The notes beneath the pieces are model-generated. The model saw only the letters and a list, made by a program, of their open reading frames with translations. It ran no database searches and had not been told where the DNA came from. Below are positions 18,482-27,503 of a DNA stretch of 64,000 nucleotides, in pieces. The translations under genes and the position numbers were made by a program. Source of the DNA: JAAZNF01 sp964561025 (GTDB taxonomy: Bacteria > Myxococcota > B64-G9). Position 1 is the first letter of the stretch. Each line of letters begins with the position of its first letter. Where the stretch lies: positions 79,581 to 143,580 of the forward strand of contig CAZLNM010000001.1 of assembly GCA_964561025.1 (NCBI GenBank). Reading direction: 5' to 3'.

Positions 18482-18509
18482 ATTATAGACCAACACTGTG
18501 GCATGTCAA
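18482..18509 (-). promoter_or_regulatory. Near-consensus sigma70 promoter of the export operon
   Basis: On the minus strand: TTGACA (18509-18504), a 16-base spacer, TATAAT (18487-18482). Both hexamers are perfect, which is rare in this G+C-rich window. The expected transcript start is near 18475, about 57 bases before the first ATG. Confidence 0.8.
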
Positions 18510-18540
18510 CGCTTTTCTCGAAAAGGCGCAGTGACGGGGA

Positions 18541-21500
18541 TCACAACGCAGGCCCCACCACGACGTCGAGGCTCTCCGAAGGTTTCGACTCCAATTTTCC
18601 GTCACTGGCCACCACCGAACACTGCCAGATGTCTTTTTCCTTGAGCAGCCGCGCCGGCACGGTGTCGGTCTCGGGCGCGAACGGCTGCACCACCCCGTCC
18701 TTGGTCCAACGGAACCGGTAGCTCACCGCATCTCCATCGGGGTCCCGGCCCGGCTCTGTCACGACGCACCGCAGGGTATCGGTTTTCGACGGGGAGGACG
18801 GTTGGATCTCGACTTGCGGCGCCGACGGAGCGGAATTGCCGATCTCCACCGCCAGCGAACCATCCGGGCCGGTATCCTCGCCATCCAGCGCGTGCGCCAC
18901 GCACACCCATCGCTCAGCGCGGTTGGTCTCGCTCTCCTTGAGCAGCGGGCCAGACACCGTCCGGGAAGCGGCTCCTCCCTGCCGTTCGAGGATCCAGCGG
19001 AACTCGTGCCGCAGGGTGTCGCCATCGGCGTCCCGGGTGGGAGCTGCCAGGCTGCACCGGAGATCGTCCTGCGACCGCGGAGCAGCGGGCTCGATGGTCA
19101 GGCTGGGTGCGGCGGGTGGCGAGTTGGCCACCTCGACCTCCGCCTCCACCGGCCCGCTGGGAAGCCATCCATCGGAGGCCTCCACCCGCACCTTCACTCG
19201 CTGGTGTTTGCGTAGCAATCCGGCCGGGATCCGCGCCCCGTCCCCCACCGGAAGCGGCTCTCCATCGACCGACCAACGCACGTCCAGGGACACCGGATCG
19301 CCATCCGGGTCCGACGGTTGTGCCTCAAGCTTGAAAGACAGCTCGTCCGCCACCGTCGGGCGCGCCGGTTGAATGGAGACAGGTGAAAGCCGCGGCGGGC
19401 TGTTCTGAACAGTGACGGAATCTTCGCAGGCGGGGCCTTCGGCCTCACCGTCATGGGGTACGCCGATCACCGTCCAAACCTGGCCTCTCTTCACCAAGTT
19501 GCCGGCCACGGCCTCCGCCTGAGCGCCGGGCTCGACCGCCACGCCATCGCGGAACCAGCGGTAGCGCATGGAAATTTTATCGCCGTCCGCGTCGGCCACC
19601 GGCCCTGTCAGGCGAGCCAGGAGCGGGCTGCCGTGGACCGGAGCGGGCGGCTCGATCTTCACCCCGCACGCGCCGGGAGGAGTGTTTTGAACCTCGAAGC
19701 CCACCTCCACTGCCGGCGCCGACGCGGATCCATCGGAGGCCGTCAGGCGCGCCAGGTAGCGGCCGTGCTTTCGGGTTCGGGCCGCCGGCAGGCGCAGCAG
19801 TTCTCGCCCCCGCTGGATCTCGCGTCCGTCCTCCAGCCAGATCACATCCAGGGTCAGCGCGTCGCCGTCGGGATCGCGCGCCGGCTCGACGATCTGGACC
19901 ACCAGATCCTCGCCAGTGCCGGGCCGCGGGTTCAGGGGCTTCAGCCGTGGCGGCTGCGGGGCAGAATTTCCGATCAAGACCTCGGCCGTCGCCGGGGTCC
20001 CCTCGCGCTCGCCGTCTCGGGGCGAAACCTGTACCACCCAGGTCTCTCCCTTGCGGATTTCTCCCCCGGGTAGAACGGACCCGCTGCTCGCCTGGGCTGG
20101 ACCACCCTTCTTCTGCCAGCGATAGGCGTAGCCGACCGCATCGCCATCCACGTCCAGCGAAGGCTTCTCGACCAGCACCCGCAGATCGTCCCCCCGGCGC
20201 GGGGCCACCGGATGGACGCGGACCAGGGGAGCGGTGGGCGGCGTGTTCTGCACCTCGGCGCTGGCGTCGATGGACCCGCCGTCCTCCTCTCCGTCGCTGG
20301 CGGTGACCTTGACCCGGACGGTCTGGCGCTTGCGGACGAAACCCGCCGGCAACGTCGATCCGCCCTCGGGGACCATGAGGCGCTCGCCGGCCACATCCCA
20401 GGCGAACCGGTACCGGACCGGGTCTCCGTCGGGGTCCACGGCCTGCCGCTCGAAGACCACCGAGAGCGGCTGGGTCACGGTGGGCCGGGCGGGCTCCAGG
20501 CGAACGCGGGGCGCGCCAGGAGCGGTGTTGGAGATGATCCGGCTGTCCCGGCCCGGCGGGCCGGCGGCCTCGCCGTCGTGCGGGGTCACGACCACCGTGA
20601 AACGCTGCCCCTTGCGAAGTTGCGCCGATGGCACCGTGGGCTTGTCGAACCCCTTGAGCGGAGCGCGATCGCGCAACCAAACGATGCTGTAGCGGATGCG
20701 ATCGCCATCGGGGTCGGCGGATTCTTCTTCGACCTTCATGGTGAGGTCGTCCGCGCGCCGCGCCAATTCGGGCAGGATGCGCACCCGCGGCGGACCCGGC
20801 GGCGTGTTGCGGATCTCCACCTCGGGGCTCTCAAAGGCGACGGCGTCCTTCTCCGCCTGAAGCGTGAACTTGAAACGATCGTGTTTTCGGGTGGCCGCGG
20901 CGGGGACCTCCCGCGCCCCGTCCAGCTCGGGCAGGCGCTTGCCGTTCTTCCACCACTGGATGACGGTGGCCGGTTCCGGGTCGCCGTCGAGATCGTGAAA
21001 GCGGTACTCGAGCCGCAAGGCGTCTCGGGTGCTCGGCGCCTCGGGGGTGAGGCGCAGCCCGGTGTAGCGCGGCGGGTTCGGCCGGGTCACCGCGCTGCGC
21101 CGGGCGTCCCGACCGTCCATGGGCCAGACTGGTCCGGGGGCGAGCTTGCCCTTCTTGAGCAACTTGACGGCAAAGACGCTGCCGGAGCGGGAGACGGCCA
21201 CGGCCTCCACCAGGCCATCGCCGTTGATGTCGCCGATGAGCGGCGTCACCCAGCAACCCTCGGGGAGCGACAACGGGAACCCCGGATACGCCGAGCCGTC
21301 GGCGCGCAGCACCACCAACCCCTGGCGATCGCTCCCGAGCGCGATCTCCGGTTTGCCGTCCGCGTCCAGATCGCCCAGCACCACGCCGCTGCGGACGCGC
21401 TGGCCGACGGCGACCGGAAACCCTCTGACCGGTTGGCCACTCCCCTTGAGCGCGTAGAGCTTTCCGTCGCCGGAGGCCGCCAGCACGTCGCTGATGCCGT

Positions 21501-22356
21501 CCCCGTCCAGGTCGCCGAGCGCCACCGTACCGTACACGCGATATCCGGTCGCGAACGGGAACCCGGCGAGCTCGCTGCCATCGGCCCGCAGCGCGTACAC
21601 CTTGTAGTCACGCGAGCCGAAGACGATCTCGAAGCGGCCGTCGTCGTCGAGATCCCCCAGCGCCGGCTGCGAGGAGAGCAAAAAGCGCGCCTCGGTGGGA
21701 AACCCCGGCGCCTCCTGGTTGGGTTTGTGCCAGGCGTGGAGCCGTCCCGCCTCGTCGCCGAACAGCAGCACGACCGCTTCCTTGGGCGCGAAGCGGCCGA
21801 CGGTGACCGGCGTGGCCAGCGGCGAGGAGAGGCGCGCCGGAAAGCCGGCGGCCTCGGTCCCGCGAGAGGTGCGCGCGTGCAGCTCCCCGTCTTGCGTGCC
21901 GAACACGAGCTCGTCCTGGCCATCGCCGTCCACGTCTCCGAGCACCGGCGCTGCACTGAGCGGCCGCGAAAGTTTCAGCGGGAACTGCGGCAGCGGCTTG
22001 CCGGAGCCGTCCACGGCCCACAGGGCGCCGTCCTCGGTCCCGAAGAAGATCACCTCGCGGTTCCCCACGCCGAACGGCCCGGCGCAGAGGGGCGTCACCA
22101 CGCCGGCGCCACGGGCCAGCACCAGCGGGAAGCCGGGGAGCGAGGTGCCGTCCGGGCGCAGCGCCGCGATGCGATAGCTGGCCGCGGCCACGATCTCGGG
22201 CCGGCCGTCGCCGTCGAGATCCGCGAGCACGGGCGGGGCGATCTCCGCGGCGCTCTCCAACCGGACGGGGAAGTTGCGCAGCCCTGTCGCTGCCTGCGCC
22301 GTGGCGGCGCCGATCGAGAGCGCCAGAACCATCCCGATGCCGAGCATTCTTGCCAT
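18541..22356 (-). CDS. Giant secreted protein: FG-GAP propeller plus nine tandem Ig/PKD-like repeats
   Basis: About 1271 residues, with signal peptide MARMLGIGMVLALSIGAATAQA (an in-frame ATG 15 codons upstream is possible). Residues to about 410 hold eight FG-GAP/VCBS-like units, several with calcium-loop motifs such as LADLDGDGRPEIV, LGDVDGDGQDELV and LGDINGDGLVEAV, predicting a beta-propeller. From about 420 to the end come nine units of about 95 residues, each with an N-[ST]-x-P start, a DxDGD motif and a WxxDG-like turn before a closing DGE or DG strand. There is no C-terminal sorting signal or membrane anchor. It is likely a surface or extracellular adhesin or scaffold; ligand unknown. 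It has its own unit between the EPS operon and the Mgl cluster. Confidence 0.85.
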   Translation of the reverse strand: MARMLGIGMVLALSIGAATAQAATGLRNFPVRLESAAEIAPPVLADLDGDGRPEIVAAASYRIAALRPDGTSLPGFPLVLARGAGVVTPLCAGPFGVGNREVIFFGTEDGALWAVDGSGKPLPQFPLKLSRPLSAAPVLGDVDGDGQDELVFGTQDGELHARTSRGTEAAGFPARLSSPLATPVTVGRFAPKEAVVLLFGDEAGRLHAWHKPNQEAPGFPTEARFLLSSQPALGDLDDDGRFEIVFGSRDYKVYALRADGSELAGFPFATGYRVYGTVALGDLDGDGISDVLAASGDGKLYALKGSGQPVRGFPVAVGQRVRSGVVLGDLDADGKPEIALGSDRQGLVVLRADGSAYPGFPLSLPEGCWVTPLIGDINGDGLVEAVAVSRSGSVFAVKLLKKGKLAPGPVWPMDGRDARRSAVTRPNPPRYTGLRLTPEAPSTRDALRLEYRFHDLDGDPEPATVIQWWKNGKRLPELDGAREVPAAATRKHDRFKFTLQAEKDAVAFESPEVEIRNTPPGPPRVRILPELARRADDLTMKVEEESADPDGDRIRYSIVWLRDRAPLKGFDKPTVPSAQLRKGQRFTVVVTPHDGEAAGPPGRDSRIISNTAPGAPRVRLEPARPTVTQPLSVVFERQAVDPDGDPVRYRFAWDVAGERLMVPEGGSTLPAGFVRKRQTVRVKVTASDGEEDGGSIDASAEVQNTPPTAPLVRVHPVAPRRGDDLRVLVEKPSLDVDGDAVGYAYRWQKKGGPAQASSGSVLPGGEIRKGETWVVQVSPRDGEREGTPATAEVLIGNSAPQPPRLKPLNPRPGTGEDLVVQIVEPARDPDGDALTLDVIWLEDGREIQRGRELLRLPAARTRKHGRYLARLTASDGSASAPAVEVGFEVQNTPPGACGVKIEPPAPVHGSPLLARLTGPVADADGDKISMRYRWFRDGVAVEPGAQAEAVAGNLVKRGQVWTVIGVPHDGEAEGPACEDSVTVQNSPPRLSPVSIQPARPTVADELSFKLEAQPSDPDGDPVSLDVRWSVDGEPLPVGDGARIPAGLLRKHQRVKVRVEASDGWLPSGPVEAEVEVANSPPAAPSLTIEPAAPRSQDDLRCSLAAPTRDADGDTLRHEFRWILERQGGAASRTVSGPLLKESETNRAERWVCVAHALDGEDTGPDGSLAVEIGNSAPSAPQVEIQPSSPSKTDTLRCVVTEPGRDPDGDAVSYRFRWTKDGVVQPFAPETDTVPARLLKEKDIWQCSVVASDGKLESKPSESLDVVVGPAL

Positions 22357-22426
22357 CGTCCAAACCCCCGTGCCCCCGGGGCCAAGAGCCGTAATTCTCA
22401 TCGGATCGACCGGGCGCGGCCTGAGG

Positions 22427-22873
22427 CTACATCTTGTTGGCCAGCTTCTCGTTGGTCTCCCGCAGCCGGCCGCTCAGCACGCGGGCGATGTTGATCACCA
22501 GCAGGGTAAAGCCGTTCCGGTACACCCGGTGGAAGCTGTGCAGGTTCTCGGTGGTGAGGCACAGCATCACCGTGTCCTCGACCGCCCGGATGGTCGCCGA
22601 GCGGTACTCCTTGTCGATGAGCGACATCTCGCCGAAGAAATCCGGCGCCTTCAAGGTGGCGATGACGTGGGCGGAGCCGTCGGCGCGCTTGCGAACCACC
22701 TCCACCGACCCGCTGACGATCAGGTACAGGCTGTCCCCCACCTCCCCCTGCTCGAAGACCACGCCGCCGGCCGGGAAGCTCTTCTGCTGGGTGAGCTCGG
22801 CCAGCATCTCGATCTCCTCGGGGAGCAAGCCTTCGAACAACCGGGACTTCTGCAGGACCTCGGCCTTGTTCAT
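22427..22873 (-). CDS. Cyclic-nucleotide-binding domain protein
   Basis: 148 residues. It starts MNKAEVLQKSRLFEGL after GAGGTGGG. One CNMP-binding domain fills it: FPAGGVVFEQGEVGDSLYLIVSGSVEVV and the phosphate-binding cassette FFGEMSLIDKEYRSATIRA, whose Arg suits a cyclic nucleotide phosphate. A C-terminal helix follows (FTLLVINIARVLSGRLRETNEKL), but no helix-turn-helix, so it is a sensor or adaptor rather than a CRP-type regulator. It is the last gene of the MglB-to-cNMP cluster and may tie the envelope machine to nucleotide signalling (inference). Confidence 0.88.
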   Translation of the reverse strand: MNKAEVLQKSRLFEGLLPEEIEMLAELTQQKSFPAGGVVFEQGEVGDSLYLIVSGSVEVVRKRADGSAHVIATLKAPDFFGEMSLIDKEYRSATIRAVEDTVMLCLTTENLHSFHRVYRNGFTLLVINIARVLSGRLRETNEKLANKM

Positions 22874-22953
22874 ACCACCCACCTCGTAAAAAGCGCGCCC
22901 GTCAAGGTAGCAGAGGCTCCACCCGGAAGCAAGCCGCGCAAGCCAGGGGCATC

Positions 22954-23961
22954 CTAGCGCTTTCGCCCAAGCGTAAAGAAGTCGTCCAGTCGCTGGTCCG
23001 CTTCCTCGGACAGGCCGGCACCCTGGACCAGCGGTTCGATGAACTGGACCCCCCGCTGCCGCCCGACCTGGTAGATGGTGCGGGCGCGCAGCTCGATGTT
23101 GTACCCGGTGGCGTGATCGGAGATGGGCACGCAGAAGGCGCGCTGGTTGTCGTCCCGGCGCGGCCAGTACAAGAACTCCTCCCCGACCAGACACCCCATG
23201 ATCTGGCGGGCTTGCCGGCGCAGCTCCTCCAGAGCGTGGGCGATCTCCTCGCGCCGCTTGGCGTTCTCCTCCAGCTCGCGGCGCAGGGCCTCGACGCGGG
23301 CCTTGTTCTCCTCGGCCTCGCGGAAGAGCTGCTCGGCGCGCTGGCGCGAGCGCCGGCTGCGCAGCCGCTTCTCCGCCACGGCCAGCGACAGGTCCAACGA
23401 GCGGGACCACATCTGCTCCACTTCCTCCCACAGGCGCAGCTTGCGGCTGTTCTCGCGTTCGTAGCTGGCTGCCGACTCGCGCCGCTCATGCTCGGCCCGC
23501 TGCACCTCGGCCTGCTTGCGCCGCAGCGCCCGGGTGAGCTCCTCACGGCGGGCCGGATCGTTCGCGCCGGCCAGCGAAACCTCGAGGGTCTTCACCTCGG
23601 CCTGCAGCGTGAGCAAGGAGTGCTCACAGGCGCCCATGCGCGAGAACAGGTCGGAGGCCATGATGCGCTGGGCCTCGAACTGGGCCACCGCCTCGTAGGA
23701 GCGGTTCTCGATCTCCGCCGCCTCGCGCTCGATGCGCGCGGCGGTATCCTCGTACTCGCCGGCCTGGTACAGCGCGTCGGCGGCGTTCTTCTGCGTCTGC
23801 TCGGCACGAAATTCCGTCAGGCGCACCTGCTGCTCCAGCTCCTCGCAGCGGGCCTTCATGGCCTCGAGGCGCGAAAGCCCCTTGGACATGGCGTCCCACC
23901 ACTGGACGACCTCGCTGCGAGCCAAGATCGCCTGCACGTCCCGCAGCCACATGGCTCTCAT
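22954..23961 (-). CDS. Coiled-coil protein of the Mgl/motor cluster
   Basis: 335 residues, no signal peptide. From about 28 to 240 it is almost continuous Glu/Arg/Ala coiled coil, with several Arg-rich stretches (EKRLRSRRSRQRAEQLFREA). A small globular C-terminal domain follows: QIMGCLVGEEFLYWPRRDD, FCVPISDHATGYNIELRART, then FIEPLVQGAGLSEEADQRL. I do not recognise a family. It sits between the FHA/AgmX gene (49-base gap) and the cNMP-binding gene, so it is probably a cytoplasmic scaffold of the same machine. Confidence 0.75.
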   Translation of the reverse strand: MRAMWLRDVQAILARSEVVQWWDAMSKGLSRLEAMKARCEELEQQVRLTEFRAEQTQKNAADALYQAGEYEDTAARIEREAAEIENRSYEAVAQFEAQRIMASDLFSRMGACEHSLLTLQAEVKTLEVSLAGANDPARREELTRALRRKQAEVQRAEHERRESAASYERENSRKLRLWEEVEQMWSRSLDLSLAVAEKRLRSRRSRQRAEQLFREAEENKARVEALRRELEENAKRREEIAHALEELRRQARQIMGCLVGEEFLYWPRRDDNQRAFCVPISDHATGYNIELRARTIYQVGRQRGVQFIEPLVQGAGLSEEADQRLDDFFTLGRKR

Positions 23962-24010
23962 CGGATGTTCCTCGAACGCTTCGGCAATTCAGACCCTCCC
24001 GCCGTGCGGC

Positions 24011-25387
24011 TCACGAGCCGGGCACCAGGATGATGGGATAGGTCACGGTGGTCTCGGATCCCTCCGCCGGTGGGAAACGGATCACGCGCACGCTCTGGGC
24101 GATGCAGGCGGCCAGATCGGAGTCGCCGGTGGTGTTCTCCACCACCTCGGCCTCGATCACCGAGCCGCCCGCGGCGATCACGAAACGCACCACCACCTTG
24201 CCCTTGAGCTCCGGGTTGCGCTTGAGCCGCTTTTCGTAGCAGGCCTTCACCCCGCCCATGCGCCGCCGCAGGGTGTCCATGATGTCCTTCTGGTTGCGCG
24301 AATCGGAGTCGAACTCCTGCAGGCTGGTGGCGGTGACCTTGGCCACCACCTGGGCCTCGACCTTGCGCTTGCCGCTGCCGTCGCCGACGCCCTTCTCCAC
24401 GCCGCGGGTGCCCAGGTCCTCGATGGAGGCCGCGCTCCCGGCGCCGTCGCCGCCACGGGTGCCGCGCTGGCCGGCGGCCGTGGCCACGTCCAACCCACCG
24501 ATGCCCTCGAAGGTGCCCTCGCCGCTGCCACCGATCGAGCCCTCGTTGAACACGTCGGCCACCGCCCCGCTGGCCATGCCTCCGGGGCCTTTGGCCCCCA
24601 AGAGCTTCAGCAGGCCGCGCCCGGCGACCTTCTTTTCGACCTTCTCGCGGTGGATGGCGGCCCGGGCGGCGCGCGCCTCCTCGCTGTCGCCCGCAGGGCC
24701 TTCCTCCGGCTGGGTGTCGACCTTCTTCTTGTCGTCCTTCTTGGGCTGGGGCTTCTCGTCCTCGGCCGGGCCGGCCCCGTCATCCGACTTGGTGTCCGAC
24801 GGCTTGTCGGGCATGACCAACTTGGCGAAACGGTCCGGGATGTCCTCGATGCCCATCTCTTTGGGCAACGGGGTGTTGTTGGCCCACACCACCACCACGA
24901 TCATGGCCAGCAGGCAGGAACCGAAGGTCGAGGAGTACGGCCAGTCCATGTTGTGCAGCCAGTACCCGCGAGCCACCGAGGGGAGCTGCGGCCGCACCGG
25001 TTCCGGCTGCGGAGTCACGAACTGGAACAGGATGATGCACTCCCCCACCGACACCCGCCCGCGCGAGCTCTCGTTCAGCTTGAAGCTGTAGCCTGAGCTC
25101 GTGCGCCGCACCAGGTTCTGCGCCTTGAGCGACTGGAGGTCGGCCGCCTGCTCGCCCACCGACACCCGGCCATCCATGCCGTCGGTGAAGGAGAGGTGAT
25201 ACTCGCCGGACTGAAGCTCGAACAGGGCGATGCTCTTGGGGGCGGAGGCGCTGGGCAGCACGATGGTATTGCGGGTGCCGCTGCCGACGGTGACGGTGGT
25301 CCGCTCGCGGATGAGCTTCTCCTCGATGATCTTGCCGCCCTGGATGACGCCGATGCGCAGGATCGGACTCTTGTCTGACTTCACCAT
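24011..25387 (-). CDS. GltG/PglI-like inner-membrane protein: FHA-like domain, TM, AgmX/PglI C-terminus
   Basis: 458 residues. The cytoplasmic N-terminus (about 8-125) resembles a degenerate FHA fold: TTVTVGSGTRNTIVLPSASAP, then LFELQSGEYHLSF and GRVSVGE, the last repeated. One membrane segment lies at 155-170. A Lys/Pro/Asp-rich linker and a Gly-rich region span the periplasm, and the last 95 residues form the AgmX/PglI (TonB-like) C-terminal domain: MDTLRRRMGGVKACYEKRL, GKVVVRFVIAAGGSVIEAEV, IRFPPAEGSETTVTYPI. In Myxococcus GltG and GltJ are inner-membrane proteins of this type that transmit force across the periplasm. The start follows GGGAGGCGG. It is adjacent to the ExbD genes. Confidence 0.85.
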   Translation of the reverse strand: MVKSDKSPILRIGVIQGGKIIEEKLIRERTTVTVGSGTRNTIVLPSASAPKSIALFELQSGEYHLSFTDGMDGRVSVGEQAADLQSLKAQNLVRRTSSGYSFKLNESSRGRVSVGECIILFQFVTPQPEPVRPQLPSVARGYWLHNMDWPYSSTFGSCLLAMIVVVVWANNTPLPKEMGIEDIPDRFAKLVMPDKPSDTKSDDGAGPAEDEKPQPKKDDKKKVDTQPEEGPAGDSEEARAARAAIHREKVEKKVAGRGLLKLLGAKGPGGMASGAVADVFNEGSIGGSGEGTFEGIGGLDVATAAGQRGTRGGDGAGSAASIEDLGTRGVEKGVGDGSGKRKVEAQVVAKVTATSLQEFDSDSRNQKDIMDTLRRRMGGVKACYEKRLKRNPELKGKVVVRFVIAAGGSVIEAEVVENTTGDSDLAACIAQSVRVIRFPPAEGSETTVTYPIILVPGS

Positions 25388-25412
25388 GATCCGCCTCCCG
25401 GCTCAACCCGCG

Positions 25413-26033
25413 TCAGGTGCCCTGCTTGATCACCGCGAACTTGTACGAGCCGAACTCCGCCTGCCCCGCGGTGTACAGCACCTCGGTCAGCAGTCGAAAG
25501 GGGATGCGCCGGTCGGCGATCACCGTGAGCAGCCCCTTGAACTGCTGGCTCTTGTTGTAGTCGGCGAACATCTTCTGCTTGGCGTTCTCGGACTTGAGCG
25601 CCTCGTACAGCGGCAGGATGTACATGGAGGACGGGTTGTTGTCCTTCTTGAACTCGGGCGCCACCCGGCCGTCCTTCACGGCGGCCACCTTCTTGTCGTT
25701 GACCAGGATGACCCGAGAGGAGATGGCCACCTGGACCGCCTCCTGGGGCGAGAGCTGGGTGGTCGACTGGGGCAACAGGGTGTCGGGCGAGGGGGTGATC
25801 TGCACCGGGTCCGAGGCGTAGCTCTTGAGCAGGTACACCAGCACGATGGTCATCATGTCCATCATGGCCACGATGTTCAGCTCCACCGGCTCCACGTGCC
25901 GCCGGTGCTTTCGCTCCTCCGCCTTGAACGCCTTGCGCTGCCGGAAGCGCTCCAACTCCTCCGGCGAGAGGGTGATCGGCGGCGGCTCGGGAGCCTGCGG
26001 GGGAGCGCCGGGAGGAAGGTTGCCATCGACCAT
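25413..26033 (-). CDS. ExbD/TolR-family motor subunit (first of two)
   Basis: 206 residues. A long, Pro-rich cytoplasmic N-terminus and basic stretch precede the single membrane helix NIVAMMDMMTIVLVYLLKS (53-71) carrying Asp59, the position of the proton-carrying Asp of ExbD/TolR/AglS. The periplasmic domain is of ordinary size, containing AVQVAISSRVILVNDKKVAAV and GLLTVIADRRIPFRLLTEVLY. The start follows GGAGGCGAGAC. Together with the other ExbD protein and ExbB it gives the one-plus-two composition of AglRQS. Confidence 0.92.
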   Translation of the reverse strand: MVDGNLPPGAPPQAPEPPPITLSPEELERFRQRKAFKAEERKHRRHVEPVELNIVAMMDMMTIVLVYLLKSYASDPVQITPSPDTLLPQSTTQLSPQEAVQVAISSRVILVNDKKVAAVKDGRVAPEFKKDNNPSSMYILPLYEALKSENAKQKMFADYNKSQQFKGLLTVIADRRIPFRLLTEVLYTAGQAEFGSYKFAVIKQGT

Positions 26034-26055
26034 GTCTCGCCTCCGCTCGACCGCC

Positions 26056-26646
26056 CTAGGCGATCTCCGGGCTCAGGATCACGTCGTAGAACAGCGGGCG
26101 CTCGCCGTCCTCTCGGCTCGCGTCCATGACCTTGACCAGCACCTCGTACGGCACGTCCGGCTGCGCGTAGATGATGATCTTGGTCTCGTTGGGAAAGACG
26201 TTCTTCACCTTGATAAGTTCTCGGGTGAGCCGGGGATAGTCGTAACAGCTGGGAGGGGGTGGCACCTTTCGCGACAGCGCCTCCTGGCACACCTTGTCGT
26301 TTTGCAGCAGCGGGATGGTGGGCCCCTGGGAGGCGTCGGCGCTGGGCTGGCCTTCGCCGCCGATCACCCCTCCTACCCCGGCCACGAAGATCCCCTGGTA
26401 GGTGATGCCCACCGTCAGGTTGAGCTGCTTCTCTTTCTCCTGGTTCGGATCATCCTGCGTGGCCCCGCCGCCCGAGTCCTCGGCGTAGCGGGGGGCGTTC
26501 ACGTTGATGGCGCCGATCTGAAGAAGCCCCGTGGAGGTGAACAGCATGAACATGATGATGTTGATCACGATGTCCAGGTAGGGCACCAGGTTGAGGTCCA
26601 CCGCCCTCTGAGCCGACTTGGAGCGCAGCGAAGGTTTTCTGGCCAT
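26056..26646 (-). CDS. ExbD/TolR-family motor subunit (second of two)
   Basis: 196 residues. The short N-terminus SAQRAVDLNLVPYLDIVINI leads into the membrane helix with Asp25 (LDIVINIIMFMLFTSTGLL), the expected proton-carrying residue. The periplasmic domain has a Gly/Asp-rich insertion and two Cys (DKVCQEALSR, PPSCYDYPRL), which may form a disulfide, and ends with KIIIYAQPDVPYEVLVKVMD. It is diverged from the neighbouring ExbD, so the pair is probably a heterodimer rather than a recent duplication. Confidence 0.92.
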   Translation of the reverse strand: MARKPSLRSKSAQRAVDLNLVPYLDIVINIIMFMLFTSTGLLQIGAINVNAPRYAEDSGGGATQDDPNQEKEKQLNLTVGITYQGIFVAGVGGVIGGEGQPSADASQGPTIPLLQNDKVCQEALSRKVPPPPSCYDYPRLTRELIKVKNVFPNETKIIIYAQPDVPYEVLVKVMDASREDGERPLFYDVILSPEIA

Positions 26647-26711
26647 GGTTCACCTGCCCCTGGGGCACCCGGGTCTGGACACCGGGTGCCGCCAGCGGGT
26701 TCCCGCCGACA

Positions 26712-27461
26712 TCAGGGCTGATCGCCGATCCCGCCAACCGCGCCTTTCTGGCGCGAGATCAACAAGTTGACCAGCTTCACCGAGTATTGATCGATCTCGT
26801 CGATGATCTTCTTGGTCATGTTGGTGAGGAACAGGTGGCCGATCATGCACAGGATGGCGATGGAGAGCCCGAAGGCCGTGTTGTACATGGCTTCCGAGAT
26901 GCCCTGGGACAGCACCTTGGCCTTGAGCTCGGGGCTCACCGCGCCCACCGCGCGGAAGGCGGTGATGAGGCCGGTGATGGTGCCGAGCAGTCCGATCAGG
27001 GTGGCCAGGTTGGCGATCTGGGCCAGGTTGGGGGTGCGCTTCTGGAGGATGGGCACGATCTCCAGCGTGGCCTCCTCGACGGCGTTCTGGATCTCCACCT
27101 CGCCGCGGTTCGAGCGGGTGAGGCCGGCCTTGACCACCTTGGGCAGGGCCGCCGCCGGGGCCGCGTTGCACAGCTTGATGGCCCGCTCGATGTTGTTGGC
27201 CAGCACCAGCTTCTGCACCTGGGCCATGAAGGCCTCGGCGTTCACGTTGTAGCGGAAGAAGATGAAGATGATGCGCTCGATGATGGTGGCCACACCCCAG
27301 CACAGCATCACGCAGTTGACGTACAAAAACGGCCCGCCGGCCTGGAAGAACTCGGCGATCTGCCCCATGAAGCCCGAGTCCTCCCCGCCTGCGGCCAGGG
27401 CGACGCCCGGCACTCCCATGGCGGCGAGCGTGATCCAAAGCGAAACCGGTGTCCGTTTCAT
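26712..27461 (-). CDS. ExbB/TolQ/MotA-family motor channel protein (AglR-like)
   Basis: 249 residues from MKRTPVSLWI, preceded by GGAGGAACG. An N-terminal hydrophobic stretch (to about 23, signal-like) is followed by membrane segments at about 45-68, then near 160-182 (ANLATLIGLLGTITGLITAF, the conserved channel segment) and 195-216 (AMYNTAFGLSIAILCMIGHLF). The cytoplasmic loop is helical, with the NAVEEATLEIVPILQKR motif. With two ExbD proteins it should form a proton-driven motor as TolQR, ExbBD or AglRQS do. Confidence 0.93.
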   Translation of the reverse strand: MKRTPVSLWITLAAMGVPGVALAAGGEDSGFMGQIAEFFQAGGPFLYVNCVMLCWGVATIIERIIFIFFRYNVNAEAFMAQVQKLVLANNIERAIKLCNAAPAAALPKVVKAGLTRSNRGEVEIQNAVEEATLEIVPILQKRTPNLAQIANLATLIGLLGTITGLITAFRAVGAVSPELKAKVLSQGISEAMYNTAFGLSIAILCMIGHLFLTNMTKKIIDEIDQYSVKLVNLLISRQKGAVGGIGDQP

Positions 27462-27503
27462 CGTCGTTCCTCCGGTAGAGTACCGCACGAACAGCTCGAG
27501 CGC

